Virus record (IMG/VR): IMGVR_UViG_3300042691_003166
Location: 1-47,129 of that record
DNA: 47,129 bases
Direction: 5' to 3' (one strand)
Origin: a virus
Numbering within the stretch: the first letter of the stretch is position 1; every line of letters starts with the position of its first letter. A program made the position numbers and the translations under genes. Under the pieces are notes generated by a model. That model was not told the DNA's origin and did not search any database. It saw only the letters and a program-made list of their open reading frames with translations. Shown here piece by piece: positions 40,298 to 47,129 of the stretch.

Positions 40298-40989
40298 GGG
40301 AAACCCACAAGATTCCTGTGTACATTGGGTACGATCCAGTAGAGTCCGGAGCCTTCTGGACTTGTGCTGCCAGTATCCTTGAGCACAGCTCTGAACCCGT
40401 ACAGATTACCCCTCTCAAGAAAGCACAACTCCCTCTTACAAGAGCTAAGGATCCCAAGCAATCCAACGAGTTCTCCTTTACTCGCTGGCTAGTACCTCAC
40501 TTGCAAAATTTCAAAGGGCATGGTATATTCGTAGATTGCGACTTCCTGTTTTTAACTGATATTGCGGAACTGTGGTTCCTGCGAGATAGCACTAAAGCAG
40601 TGCAAGTCTGTAAGCACAATACGGATACCTTCAAGGAAGGTAAAAAGTACCTGGGAACAGAGCAAACAGTATACGAAAAGAAGTGCTGGTCCAGTCTGAT
40701 GTTGTTCAATTGTGAGCACCAATCAACCAGCAGGCTTACTCCAGGGTATATAGACAGAGCCAGTGGACTCGATCTGCATCAATTCAAGTGGTGCAAGGAT
40801 GAGGAAATTGGCTCTTTGCCTATTGAGTGGAATCATCTTGTTGGGCACTACCCTTACAGGGATGATGCCAAGGCTGTTCACTTCACCGAAGGTGGGCCGT
40901 ACTTCAAGGATTACTCTGATGTGGATTATACCCAAGCGTGGTGGAAAGCATTCCGTAAAATGAAATACGTCAAAGAAGGACTTACGTGA
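40294..40989 (+). CDS. Glycosyltransferase, GT8-like (GT-A fold)
   Basis: The 231-residue product has IPVYIGYDPVESGAFWTCAA near the N terminus and GHGIFVDCDFLFLTDIAEL at about 72-90, the DxD motif (DCD) with its flanking strands as in GT8 and related retaining enzymes. NEFSFTRWLVP precedes it, also typical. Late motifs include AVHFTEGGPY. ATG 40294 overlaps the previous stop; the upstream in-frame extension is not used. The GTGA overlap with the next gene links sugar enzymes and adhesins in one operon. Confidence 0.8.
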   Translation: MRETHKIPVYIGYDPVESGAFWTCAASILEHSSEPVQITPLKKAQLPLTRAKDPKQSNEFSFTRWLVPHLQNFKGHGIFVDCDFLFLTDIAELWFLRDSTKAVQVCKHNTDTFKEGKKYLGTEQTVYEKKCWSSLMLFNCEHQSTSRLTPGYIDRASGLDLHQFKWCKDEEIGSLPIEWNHLVGHYPYRDDAKAVHFTEGGPYFKDYSDVDYTQAWWKAFRKMKYVKEGLT

Positions 40990-41843
40990 CAATTAATGCC
41001 ACTAGAAAAATTATCTCTTTGACAGGCCCGAACTGTTCGTTCGGCAATACTAGCGCGTGTCGGGTGGATGTGGTGGTGGGGGCTACTCCGTTTTTTACTG
41101 ACGGTTTTGAGTCCGGCAACCTTACATACACTGAGAACGGCGCTAACTGGCTGGCTGGAACAAACACAAGCGTCCAGTCAGGGCGAGGTAATCCGGGTTA
41201 CGCGCTGCAGTTTACATTTACAGGGACACCCGACGCAGACAACCCCGCCAATGCCATCGGCGAGCAGCGATTTGAGTTGGGTGCTTTGTATGTCGGCCTG
41301 ACAACCGAATTCGACCTCTACATCCCAGACGGCGCGGAAGCGTGGGGCGGTGCCGCATACACGCACCGCACAGCGACAAGCGGCGGAAGCAACAATAAGT
41401 TTTATCGTGTATGGCCGGGAAATGGGTCAGAAGCGTCGCCGAACGACACGTACAACGAGCCGGGCAAGCTAGGTCTTTCACTGTTGCCAGAGGGTTCGTA
41501 TTCACGGTTGTATTGCGACTGGAATTCAGTAGACGACGGTCTAGGGCAGACGCAACGCGGAACGCCAGCAGATGGGTTTATAAACGCCAGCGATCTTGGC
41601 ACATGGGTGTCGGTGAAAGTTTATTTCTACCACGCTCAAAGCGCTTCAGAGCGCTCAATCATTCGCGTTTGGAAAAATGGATCGTTGGTTATAAACGAGA
41701 CGAACATAAATAACTACCGCGCCGATCAGGTCGGTGGATGGGGTGCGTGGTACGGTTATTTTCTTGGCGCGGCAAATACAGGCTTCCTCAACACAACGTA
41801 TCTGCAAGTCGATAACGTCCGTTGGTACGGCGGAGAAGCGTAA
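40986..41843 (+). CDS. Adhesin / receptor-binding candidate with jelly-roll (lyase-like) domain
   Basis: The 285-residue protein has a short native N terminus (MTINATRKIISLTGPNCSFG) then FFTDGFESGNLTYTENGANW. A lectin/polysaccharide-lyase-like beta-sandwich follows, ending TYLQVDNVRWYGGEA, a layout common in concanavalin-like carbohydrate-binding domains. From about base 41085 the DNA is GC-richer with GTAC at random level, unlike flanking genes, so this body looks imported. It probably binds or degrades a host polysaccharide. GTG start overlaps the previous TGA. Confidence 0.65.
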   Translation: MTINATRKIISLTGPNCSFGNTSACRVDVVVGATPFFTDGFESGNLTYTENGANWLAGTNTSVQSGRGNPGYALQFTFTGTPDADNPANAIGEQRFELGALYVGLTTEFDLYIPDGAEAWGGAAYTHRTATSGGSNNKFYRVWPGNGSEASPNDTYNEPGKLGLSLLPEGSYSRLYCDWNSVDDGLGQTQRGTPADGFINASDLGTWVSVKVYFYHAQSASERSIIRVWKNGSLVINETNINNYRADQVGGWGAWYGYFLGAANTGFLNTTYLQVDNVRWYGGEA

Positions 41844-42727
41844 TGGCGTTGGTATTTGGCAACGTAGAAAACACCGATTGGAAATACGTTGATTCAAGCG
41901 TAGTTGCCACATCTGTCAACGTCCCAATCCCAGCGTGTTCTGCCGGGGAGTTAATTGTAATCGTTGGGTACATAGACGTAGGAACCGCGTCATTCTCAAC
42001 GCCTACCGACTTTGCTGTTGGTTTTACAGGATCAAACAACGAGGGTGGCCTTGGAATCTTTACCAAAACAGTGACGGGTTCTGAAGGGTGGGGCGGCGGT
42101 AGCGGCACAGTAACGCTATCTCGGTCCGGCGGCTCGGACGCATTGATTCAAGCAATATCGCTTCGCCTCACAGGCCACAATACGACAACGCCCTACAATG
42201 TGGGCGCACAGGCGACGGCCACAGGCGGCGCTAACTGGAACAGCCCAAGCATCACGACAACGGAGAACGGGTGCATTCTGTTCTTTGGCGGTGGCTCGCG
42301 TGACACTGCGGGCACGTTTGACGTAGGAGACGAGCCAGACACGACTACGCTTATCAAACAATGGGCGACGTCGGCTTCGTGGCTCGGTCTGGCATACGAG
42401 ACACAAACAACCGCTGGCGCAACAGGCACGCGACAGTGGACAAACCCTACGAACGCAAAGCGAGCTTTCTCGTTTGCTATTGCGCCGGCTGTAGCCACCG
42501 GCCTCACCATCACCAGCGTCAATACGACGAATACAGCTTTTTCTGCTCAAACTAATTCAGCAGTAATTGGAACAGGGCTTAGCGCGAGTGTTGTATGCAC
42601 CTATGCAGGTATTGCTTGCACTAACGAATCCGCTAGCAGCTCTACAAGCCTCAAGATTACATTCCCTAATTTCTTTACCAACAATATAAAGTTGGGAAGA
42701 AACTATGAATTCAAGGTGGTTGGATAA
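41843..42727 (+). CDS. Virion surface / adhesin protein (composition-mosaic)
   Basis: The 294-residue product (MALVFGNVENTDWKYVDSSV...) is Thr/Ser/Gly-rich and beta-structured, with motifs such as GCILFFGGGSRDTAG. The first 230 residues have GC-rich, foreign-looking codons. The last 60 (from about base 42535) return to native codon style, so one recombination join lies inside this gene. It starts by TAATG overlap. It is probably a tail-associated decoration or adhesin. No family is recognised with confidence. Confidence 0.55.
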   Translation: MALVFGNVENTDWKYVDSSVVATSVNVPIPACSAGELIVIVGYIDVGTASFSTPTDFAVGFTGSNNEGGLGIFTKTVTGSEGWGGGSGTVTLSRSGGSDALIQAISLRLTGHNTTTPYNVGAQATATGGANWNSPSITTTENGCILFFGGGSRDTAGTFDVGDEPDTTTLIKQWATSASWLGLAYETQTTAGATGTRQWTNPTNAKRAFSFAIAPAVATGLTITSVNTTNTAFSAQTNSAVIGTGLSASVVCTYAGIACTNESASSSTSLKITFPNFFTNNIKLGRNYEFKVVG

Positions 42728-43275
42728 TGGCTACTGCTACGCTTACTTTATCCGCATCAGCTCCGGCAGGATACAAGTACGTAGAAATTGTGACTCCGGA
42801 CTTAAGTAATACGCTAGGTATTGCTTATAGCCTGAGTCCTACACTGGCAACATCCGATCTTATTGTATTCAATAAGTGGTACTTGTCGAACGGAGTTACT
42901 AGCACTTGGTCCGTAACAATCAGTACCAACGGTGTTCCGCAGTTTTCGCATATATCCGGTACGCAATCTCTTACATTTAACTATTTTATTTGGGATGAAT
43001 CCACATCCGCTTATGGCACAACCGCTGCGTACAGCATTGCCTATACTGGAGGAGTAACGTATTTGCCTGTAAATAATATTTGGCAATGGATACAACAAAC
43101 AGAAACTTCTCCTGGCGGAGTAACCGATAAGATTCAAGTTTACCTTACTGGTCTTGGCTATACAGGAGCAACTAACGAAACTTTGTACGCTTGGCTTGGA
43201 GCGCTTGGGTACGTAGGTACTCTGGCAGAACGCATTTCTGCTTTTGAAAGAGTTAACACGGCACGTTATGGCTGA
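42727..43275 (+). CDS. Tail-associated protein of unknown function
   Basis: The 182-residue product is beta-rich and low in charge (TLTLSASAPAGYKYVEIVTP), and ends in a helical segment (AERISAFERVNTARYG). It has native codon use. It lies between the adhesin gene and the small terminase candidate and is coupled to the adhesin by TAATG. A role in the virion surface is inferred. Confidence 0.5.
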   Translation: MATATLTLSASAPAGYKYVEIVTPDLSNTLGIAYSLSPTLATSDLIVFNKWYLSNGVTSTWSVTISTNGVPQFSHISGTQSLTFNYFIWDESTSAYGTTAAYSIAYTGGVTYLPVNNIWQWIQQTETSPGGVTDKIQVYLTGLGYTGATNETLYAWLGALGYVGTLAERISAFERVNTARYG

Positions 43276-43684
43276 AGAAATCAAGATCGTTGGGGCGCAT
43301 CATTTCCGTACCTGTAACAGGGATCAGAAGGATTTCTGGCGCACGCGATTCCTTGAGAGTAACGATCCCACTGGGTACGTATTTGCTGAAGCATGGATTG
43401 AAGATGGCTACCGTAAATGGAGAGACTTCGTAGGAGCGCACGGTGTAAAGAGCGAGATCCAGGAATGGCAGGACACACTGGCAACTAAACTGATTGCACA
43501 AGGTATCCTGAATATTGCTACGCAGAGGGATTCGTTCCAAGCATCCAAGTGGCTTGCTGACCGTGGATGGCTGGAGAAGGAAGACAAACGCACCAAAGAA
43601 GCTAAGAAGAAAGCAGAGAAAGCTCACGACGAGATCCAAGAAGACATGGAACGATTGGGGCTGAGACTTGTCAAAGCGAAGTAA
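43268..43684 (+). CDS. Terminase small subunit candidate
   Basis: The 138-residue product has a helical N-terminal part (NRDQKDFWRTRFLESNDPTG), then a helical bundle, with QRDSFQASKWLADRGWLEKE and a basic coiled-coil C terminus (EAKKKAEKAHDEIQEDMERL). The F.A.KWLADRGW motif is frequent in small terminases. No large-scale motif proves it. It lies about 7.9 kb upstream of terL around the circle, separated by fibre and sugar genes, which is an unusual placement. Confidence 0.6.
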   Translation: MAEEIKIVGAHHFRTCNRDQKDFWRTRFLESNDPTGYVFAEAWIEDGYRKWRDFVGAHGVKSEIQEWQDTLATKLIAQGILNIATQRDSFQASKWLADRGWLEKEDKRTKEAKKKAEKAHDEIQEDMERLGLRLVKAK

Positions 43685-43739
43685 CAACCAGCGATCTCAT
43701 GGCATACGTCAATCGGAGATTCGTGCAAACAGATTGCAG

Positions 43740-44006
43740 ATGCCGTTGGTATACGGCCTATCGGGCTTGTATGCCTCTGCGTCTCACGTTCACAGCACAG
43801 GTGCGATTACTTCAGGGATCTTTGATCCAGCTAGGCTAGGCTCTGGTACTGCTACAGCCACTACATTTCTTAGAGGTGATGGTGTCTGGGCAACGGTTAC
43901 ATTAGGTGGTGGAGGAGCAGCATGGGATTTCGATGAAGGCAGTAGTTCCATGTCGTACACATTCGGTGCAATTGATTTAGACGAAGGCGATTCAGTAAGT
44001 CTCTAA
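43740..44006 (+). CDS. Tail-fibre fragment-like ORF
   Basis: The 88-residue frame from ATG 43740 has LYASASHVHSTGAITSGIFD then FLRGDGVWATV. This repeats an internal segment of the next gene (ASASHAHSTGDITSGIFAPS and FLRGDGSWALP). No ribosome site precedes this ATG, and an upstream TTG at 43668 overlaps the terminase gene. It is either a small separate fibre module or a remnant of a broken fibre gene. Codon use is native. Confidence 0.4.
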   Translation: MPLVYGLSGLYASASHVHSTGAITSGIFDPARLGSGTATATTFLRGDGVWATVTLGGGGAAWDFDEGSSSMSYTFGAIDLDEGDSVSL

Positions 44007-44013
44007 TATAAAT

Positions 44014-46671
44014 ATGGCAACAACCGCAGTTCTTCGACATCGCAGGGATACCGCAGCAAACTGGACTTCCAATAATCCAGTTATGCAAGCAGGCCAGCTT
44101 GGCTACGAAACCGATACTCTGAAATTCAAGTTCGGAGACGGTTCTACGTCATGGATATCCTTGTCGTACGCTGCTGCTGTTAGCACTGGTGGAATCTCTG
44201 ACGGCGATAAAGGAGACATCGTTGTCTCTGGTAGTGGCGCAACCTGGACTATCGATACAGGCGTAGTCAGTACCTCCAAGATGGGAGGGGATGTTACAAC
44301 TGCTGGTAAAGCTCTCCTTGATGATGCGGATGCAACTGCTCAAAGGGTTACTCTCGGCCTTGGCAGCATAGCTACTCAGAACGCTAACGCAGTCTCCATT
44401 ACAGGTGGAACGCTTACGGGTGTAGTTGTAAGCACCGGAGCGTACTCCAGCAATGTAAATGAAACCCTGATGCGGATTGTACGCAAGTCAACCGCTGGAA
44501 CAATCACAAAGGGACAAGCAGTCTATGTAGTTGGTTCCACGGGTACGCACCTTACCGTTGAACTCGCGGATGCTTCTACGGAAGCAACAGCAGCTACTAC
44601 TATTGGTGTAGCAGCAGAAAGCATCAGCGACGTAAGCGATGGTTATATGATCGTTGCTGGTTTGCTTACAGGCCTGAGCACTCTTCCTACAGCATCCTTT
44701 ACAAACGGAGCAGCTCTCTGGCTATCCGAAACGGCTGGAGCTTTGACTACCACTCGTCCTACTCAACCCGCGCACGGCGTTGCAATGGGATGGGTAATCA
44801 ACGCAAGTAACGGTTCCGCTGGTTCTGCTTATATTAAGATCATTAACGGGCAAGAACTTGAAGAGTTGCACGATGTACTAATTGTTAGCGCAACTGCTGA
44901 CAACGTACTCATGTATGATTCGGCAGTCAGTCTCTGGAAGAATCGCTCTGCTGGGTACTTGTCTACCCTCATTACGGGCTTTGCCTCTGCAAGTCACGCT
45001 CACAGTACCGGGGACATTACCTCCGGTATCTTTGCCCCTAGTTTCCTTGGTTCAGGATCTCCTTCAAGTACTAACTTCCTTCGCGGGGACGGATCCTGGG
45101 CATTGCCTGCTGGAGGAGGCGGTGTTGCTATTGCTGCGGGTACTCAGACGGGTACATCCGGCACAATTAACTTCGCTAACTCTAATGGCATCACGTTCGG
45201 GATGTCGGGCAGTACCCAAATTACGGCTAGCCATAACGGGATTACAATACAGACTGTCCAAACACAAGCATCGGGAAATATCGTTGGTGCTGGTTTCTCC
45301 AGTACAACTACGACTGGTGTAAACATTGTTGGTACTAACAACAGTCTTGGGTTGAGTCTTGGTGTTCCAGCTTATTTGACTACCCAATCCGTACAGACGC
45401 AAGCCTCTGGGAACATAGCGCGTACAGGCTTTACCAGTACAAGCACTACAGGAACAGCTCTTGTCGGTACTCTGAACACAAGTGGTTTGAGCTTAGGTAT
45501 TCCTGCGTACCTGACAACTCAGTCCGTACAGACTCAGGCTTCTGGCAACATCGTTGGTTCTGGATTCTCTAGTACTACGACTACTGGTACGGCCATCGTA
45601 GGGACTAACAATAGCAACGGCCTTAGTCTTGGCGTACCCGCGTACCTTACGACACAATCAGTTCAAACGCAGGCATCCGGCAATATTGCAGGATCGGGTT
45701 TTACTGGGGCAAATGCTTCGGGTACACTGAACTCAAACGGATTGTCTTTATCCATTGCCGCTCCTGGCGCAGCTAACTACTCTATTGGTGTATCCAACCT
45801 TGGCAACACTGCGGGATCAACAGGGATCACAGGGACGCGTATTGTCTTTGTCGGTACGAACAATATCTCGCTTAGTCAGTCCACGGATGCAAACGGTGCC
45901 ACAATCTCTATTAACCAAACAGGTGGAGGAGGTGGAGGACTTACCAACATTAACGTCTCCGCAGGGACCACCTCTAATAACCTGTCGAACATTGTCTTTA
46001 GTAACAGTAACGGTGTCACGTTCGGACTAAATGGTTCAACAGTTACAGCAAGTGTTGCAGCAGGAGGCGGAGTTATTGAGTCAGGTTACTCTCCGCACGG
46101 AGACTATCCGCTCGTAGTAGGCCAGATCGGTCAAGGTACGTTAGCATTGGATCCGGATATTTTCCCGGACCTAACCATGAATATGGTAGCCATGCCGATT
46201 AACTTTTCTAACGCATCGAACTCAACGGGATCGTTCACAGTATCGAACTGGCTTGGATTGTACAGTCGAAACGTAAGCACTATCTCTCTCGCGCATTCAA
46301 CGTCTTTTACAACAGGTATTACGTTCTCTGGTTCTGCAAACAGTAGTTTGTACCAAGGTTGGCGCAATCTTACATTCCCTTGGAGTACATCCGTTTCTGG
46401 TGGACGGTACTGGATCGGTCAGATTGTTAGAACGACAACAGGCGGCGCTAACTGTTCGTTCTCTCAATATCTTGCTTCGCAGGTAAACACTAACTTCCTT
46501 GGAAATTTCGGAGTCGCAACAAACGCTAGCGCACAGCTTACGTTGGGTCAGGGCTTTTATAGCGCATCAACAACTGCACTACCCGGATCAATAGCGTTTA
46601 CTCAGATTCAAGGAACTAACTCTCTTGCTCAGCGCTTTCCCATGGTAGCGTTTGGTTTTAATACGGTATAA
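44014..46671 (+). CDS. Main tail fibre with Mtd-like N terminus and 45-residue repeats
   Basis: The 885-residue protein starts with RHRRDTAANWTSNNPVMQAG then LGYETDTLKFKFGDGSTSW, the Mtd_N-type attachment domain (about 1-52). A segment with ASASHAHSTGDITSGIF follows at about 327-343. Four repeats of 45 residues (QSVQTQASGNI... GLSLGVPAYLTT) lie at about 413-580, then a Gly-rich linker (GGGGG) and a C-terminal domain. The protein is very rich in Ser, Thr, Gly and Asn. It probably contacts the host cell; no diversity-generating reverse transcriptase or repeats are found. Confidence 0.8.
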   Translation: MATTAVLRHRRDTAANWTSNNPVMQAGQLGYETDTLKFKFGDGSTSWISLSYAAAVSTGGISDGDKGDIVVSGSGATWTIDTGVVSTSKMGGDVTTAGKALLDDADATAQRVTLGLGSIATQNANAVSITGGTLTGVVVSTGAYSSNVNETLMRIVRKSTAGTITKGQAVYVVGSTGTHLTVELADASTEATAATTIGVAAESISDVSDGYMIVAGLLTGLSTLPTASFTNGAALWLSETAGALTTTRPTQPAHGVAMGWVINASNGSAGSAYIKIINGQELEELHDVLIVSATADNVLMYDSAVSLWKNRSAGYLSTLITGFASASHAHSTGDITSGIFAPSFLGSGSPSSTNFLRGDGSWALPAGGGGVAIAAGTQTGTSGTINFANSNGITFGMSGSTQITASHNGITIQTVQTQASGNIVGAGFSSTTTTGVNIVGTNNSLGLSLGVPAYLTTQSVQTQASGNIARTGFTSTSTTGTALVGTLNTSGLSLGIPAYLTTQSVQTQASGNIVGSGFSSTTTTGTAIVGTNNSNGLSLGVPAYLTTQSVQTQASGNIAGSGFTGANASGTLNSNGLSLSIAAPGAANYSIGVSNLGNTAGSTGITGTRIVFVGTNNISLSQSTDANGATISINQTGGGGGGLTNINVSAGTTSNNLSNIVFSNSNGVTFGLNGSTVTASVAAGGGVIESGYSPHGDYPLVVGQIGQGTLALDPDIFPDLTMNMVAMPINFSNASNSTGSFTVSNWLGLYSRNVSTISLAHSTSFTTGITFSGSANSSLYQGWRNLTFPWSTSVSGGRYWIGQIVRTTTGGANCSFSQYLASQVNTNFLGNFGVATNASAQLTLGQGFYSASTTALPGSIAFTQIQGTNSLAQRFPMVAFGFNTV
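45250..45759 (+). repeat. Four 135-bp coding repeats in the tail fibre gene
   Basis: Repeat starts at 45250, 45385, 45520 and 45655 are exactly 135 bases apart; the fourth is shortened. The protein motif QTQASGN is identical in all four, yet the codons differ at nearly every synonymous position. Each unit also carries GLSLG(V/I)PAYLTT in the complete copies. Confidence 0.8.
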
Positions 46672-46673
46672 GT

Positions 46674-46838
46674 ATGGATATTAATGATTTTTCTGCGTAC
46701 ACACGGTTCTTTTTAAACGAAGATGAATATATAGTATTAGTTGATCTTCCTGTACAGAAAACCCTGTGCTGTCGCGTAGCGGACGTAGAAGGAGGAGCTA
46801 CGTTTGTACCTGTAATACTAATGGAGGCCCCTGTTTGA
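46674..46838 (+). CDS. Small protein downstream of the fibre gene
   Basis: The 54-residue product (MDINDFSAYTRFFLNEDEYI...) is acidic, ending VPVILMEAPV. It lies two bases after the fibre stop and its TGA overlaps the TTG start of the glycosyltransferase at 46835. It also carries that gene's ribosome site (GGAGG). It may be a fibre chaperone or linked to the glycosyltransferase. No family recognised. Confidence 0.6.
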   Translation: MDINDFSAYTRFFLNEDEYIVLVDLPVQKTLCCRVADVEGGATFVPVILMEAPV

Positions 46839-47129
46839 AGCCACAAATTGTCTCGTTGGATAGCGGACATCACAACGAAGACCTCGCTGGATCAACTACC
46901 AGAGTAGTTCAAGGCGGGAGTTGGAAGAAACAACGAACGGTTATGCTTATACCAGCGGGAACGACTATACCAACTAAGGTATATCTTTCGCACTGCGGCA
47001 TAATCTTTCCACCTAACCAAGCAGCACATCGGATGGCAGCTATTGGGATGGAAGTAGGAGAAGCATTCTCTAACTCGATTGCGGAGATCCTGGCGCATCC
47101 GGATCTCAATCAGTGGGAGTACCTGCTGA
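46835..47129 (+). CDS. Glycosyltransferase, 5' part (continues at window start)
   Basis: This is the N-terminal part of the protein described at 1-506. TTG 46835 is supported by GGAGG seven bases upstream and by TTGA overlap with the previous gene. The N terminus (LKPQIVSLDSGHHNEDLAGS read from TTG) leads into LIPAGTTIPTKVYLS and HPDLNQWEYLLT at the window edge. The complete gene across the join is 732 bases (243 residues). Confidence 0.7.
   Translation, partial: MKPQIVSLDSGHHNEDLAGSTTRVVQGGSWKKQRTVMLIPAGTTIPTKVYLSHCGIIFPPNQAAHRMAAIGMEVGEAFSNSIAEILAHPDLNQWEYLL
47061..47129. repeat. Terminal direct repeat, right copy
   Basis: This copy is identical to bases 1-69. Both copies lie inside the glycosyltransferase coding frame, which is continuous through the join. 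Confidence 0.95.

Noticed and set aside
44014-46671. Diversity-generating retroelement target, suggested by the Mtd-like N terminus of the fibre
   Set aside because: No reverse transcriptase gene and no template/variable repeat pair were seen anywhere in the window.

Overview
The window is an essentially complete genome of a tailed, podovirus-type bacteriophage. Bases 1-69 recur exactly as bases 47061-47129, so the sequence closes into a circle of about 47,060 bp. One glycosyltransferase gene reads through the join in frame. The virion genes (large terminase, portal, scaffold, major capsid protein, T7 gp11- and gp12-like tail proteins, and a gp14/15/16-like set of internal ejection proteins) follow the order of T7-like podoviruses. 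I see no phage RNA polymerase, integrase, excisionase or CI-type repressor, so the phage looks strictly lytic and dependent on host RNA polymerase. The host is not shown by the sequence. A proteobacterium is a guess, based on the 3TM holin type, the sigma-54-like promoter elements and the LPS-type glycosyltransferases.

There are two opposed transcription units. The plus-strand unit starts near 36763 and runs through the end/start join to 21767. It holds two small basic genes, the holin, four sugar-modifying or methyltransferase genes (37435-40989), adhesin and tail-fibre genes, the small terminase candidate, a large Ser/Thr-rich fibre (44014-46671), a further glycosyltransferase and methyltransferase across the join, two pectate-lyase-fold tailspikes, terL, the head genes, a strong terminator at 11031-11069, the tail and ejection proteins, and an M15-type endolysin. 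The minus-strand unit runs from 35429 down to 21768. It holds many very small genes, a GP88-family protein, a T7 gp4-like primase-helicase, a family A DNA polymerase, an OB-fold ssDNA-binding protein, a 5'-3' exonuclease, endonuclease VII, an HNH endonuclease, a metallophosphoesterase, a C5-methyltransferase-like protein, a DUF3310 protein and a class II (B12-dependent) ribonucleotide reductase. The two units converge at 21767/21768 with no base between the stop codons.

The control region is the 1.3 kb gene-free stretch 35430-36762. It contains CGATC repeats, a GC-rich block beside an AT-rich block, ten AGTACT palindromes including a five-copy 7-bp tandem array, an inverted repeat, an extended -10 promoter, and two divergent sigma-54-type -24/-12 elements, one facing each transcription unit. 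A second AGTACT array with the same TAAACCT palindrome lies at 33157-33222 inside the early region.

The native DNA is strikingly rich in GTAC. Three blocks lack this bias and look imported: the body of the second tailspike, a segment covering parts of two adjacent adhesin genes (about 41085-42530), and the HNH gene. Several genes too short for routine calling have good ribosome binding sites and stop/start overlaps and are included; two of them are single-span membrane microproteins.
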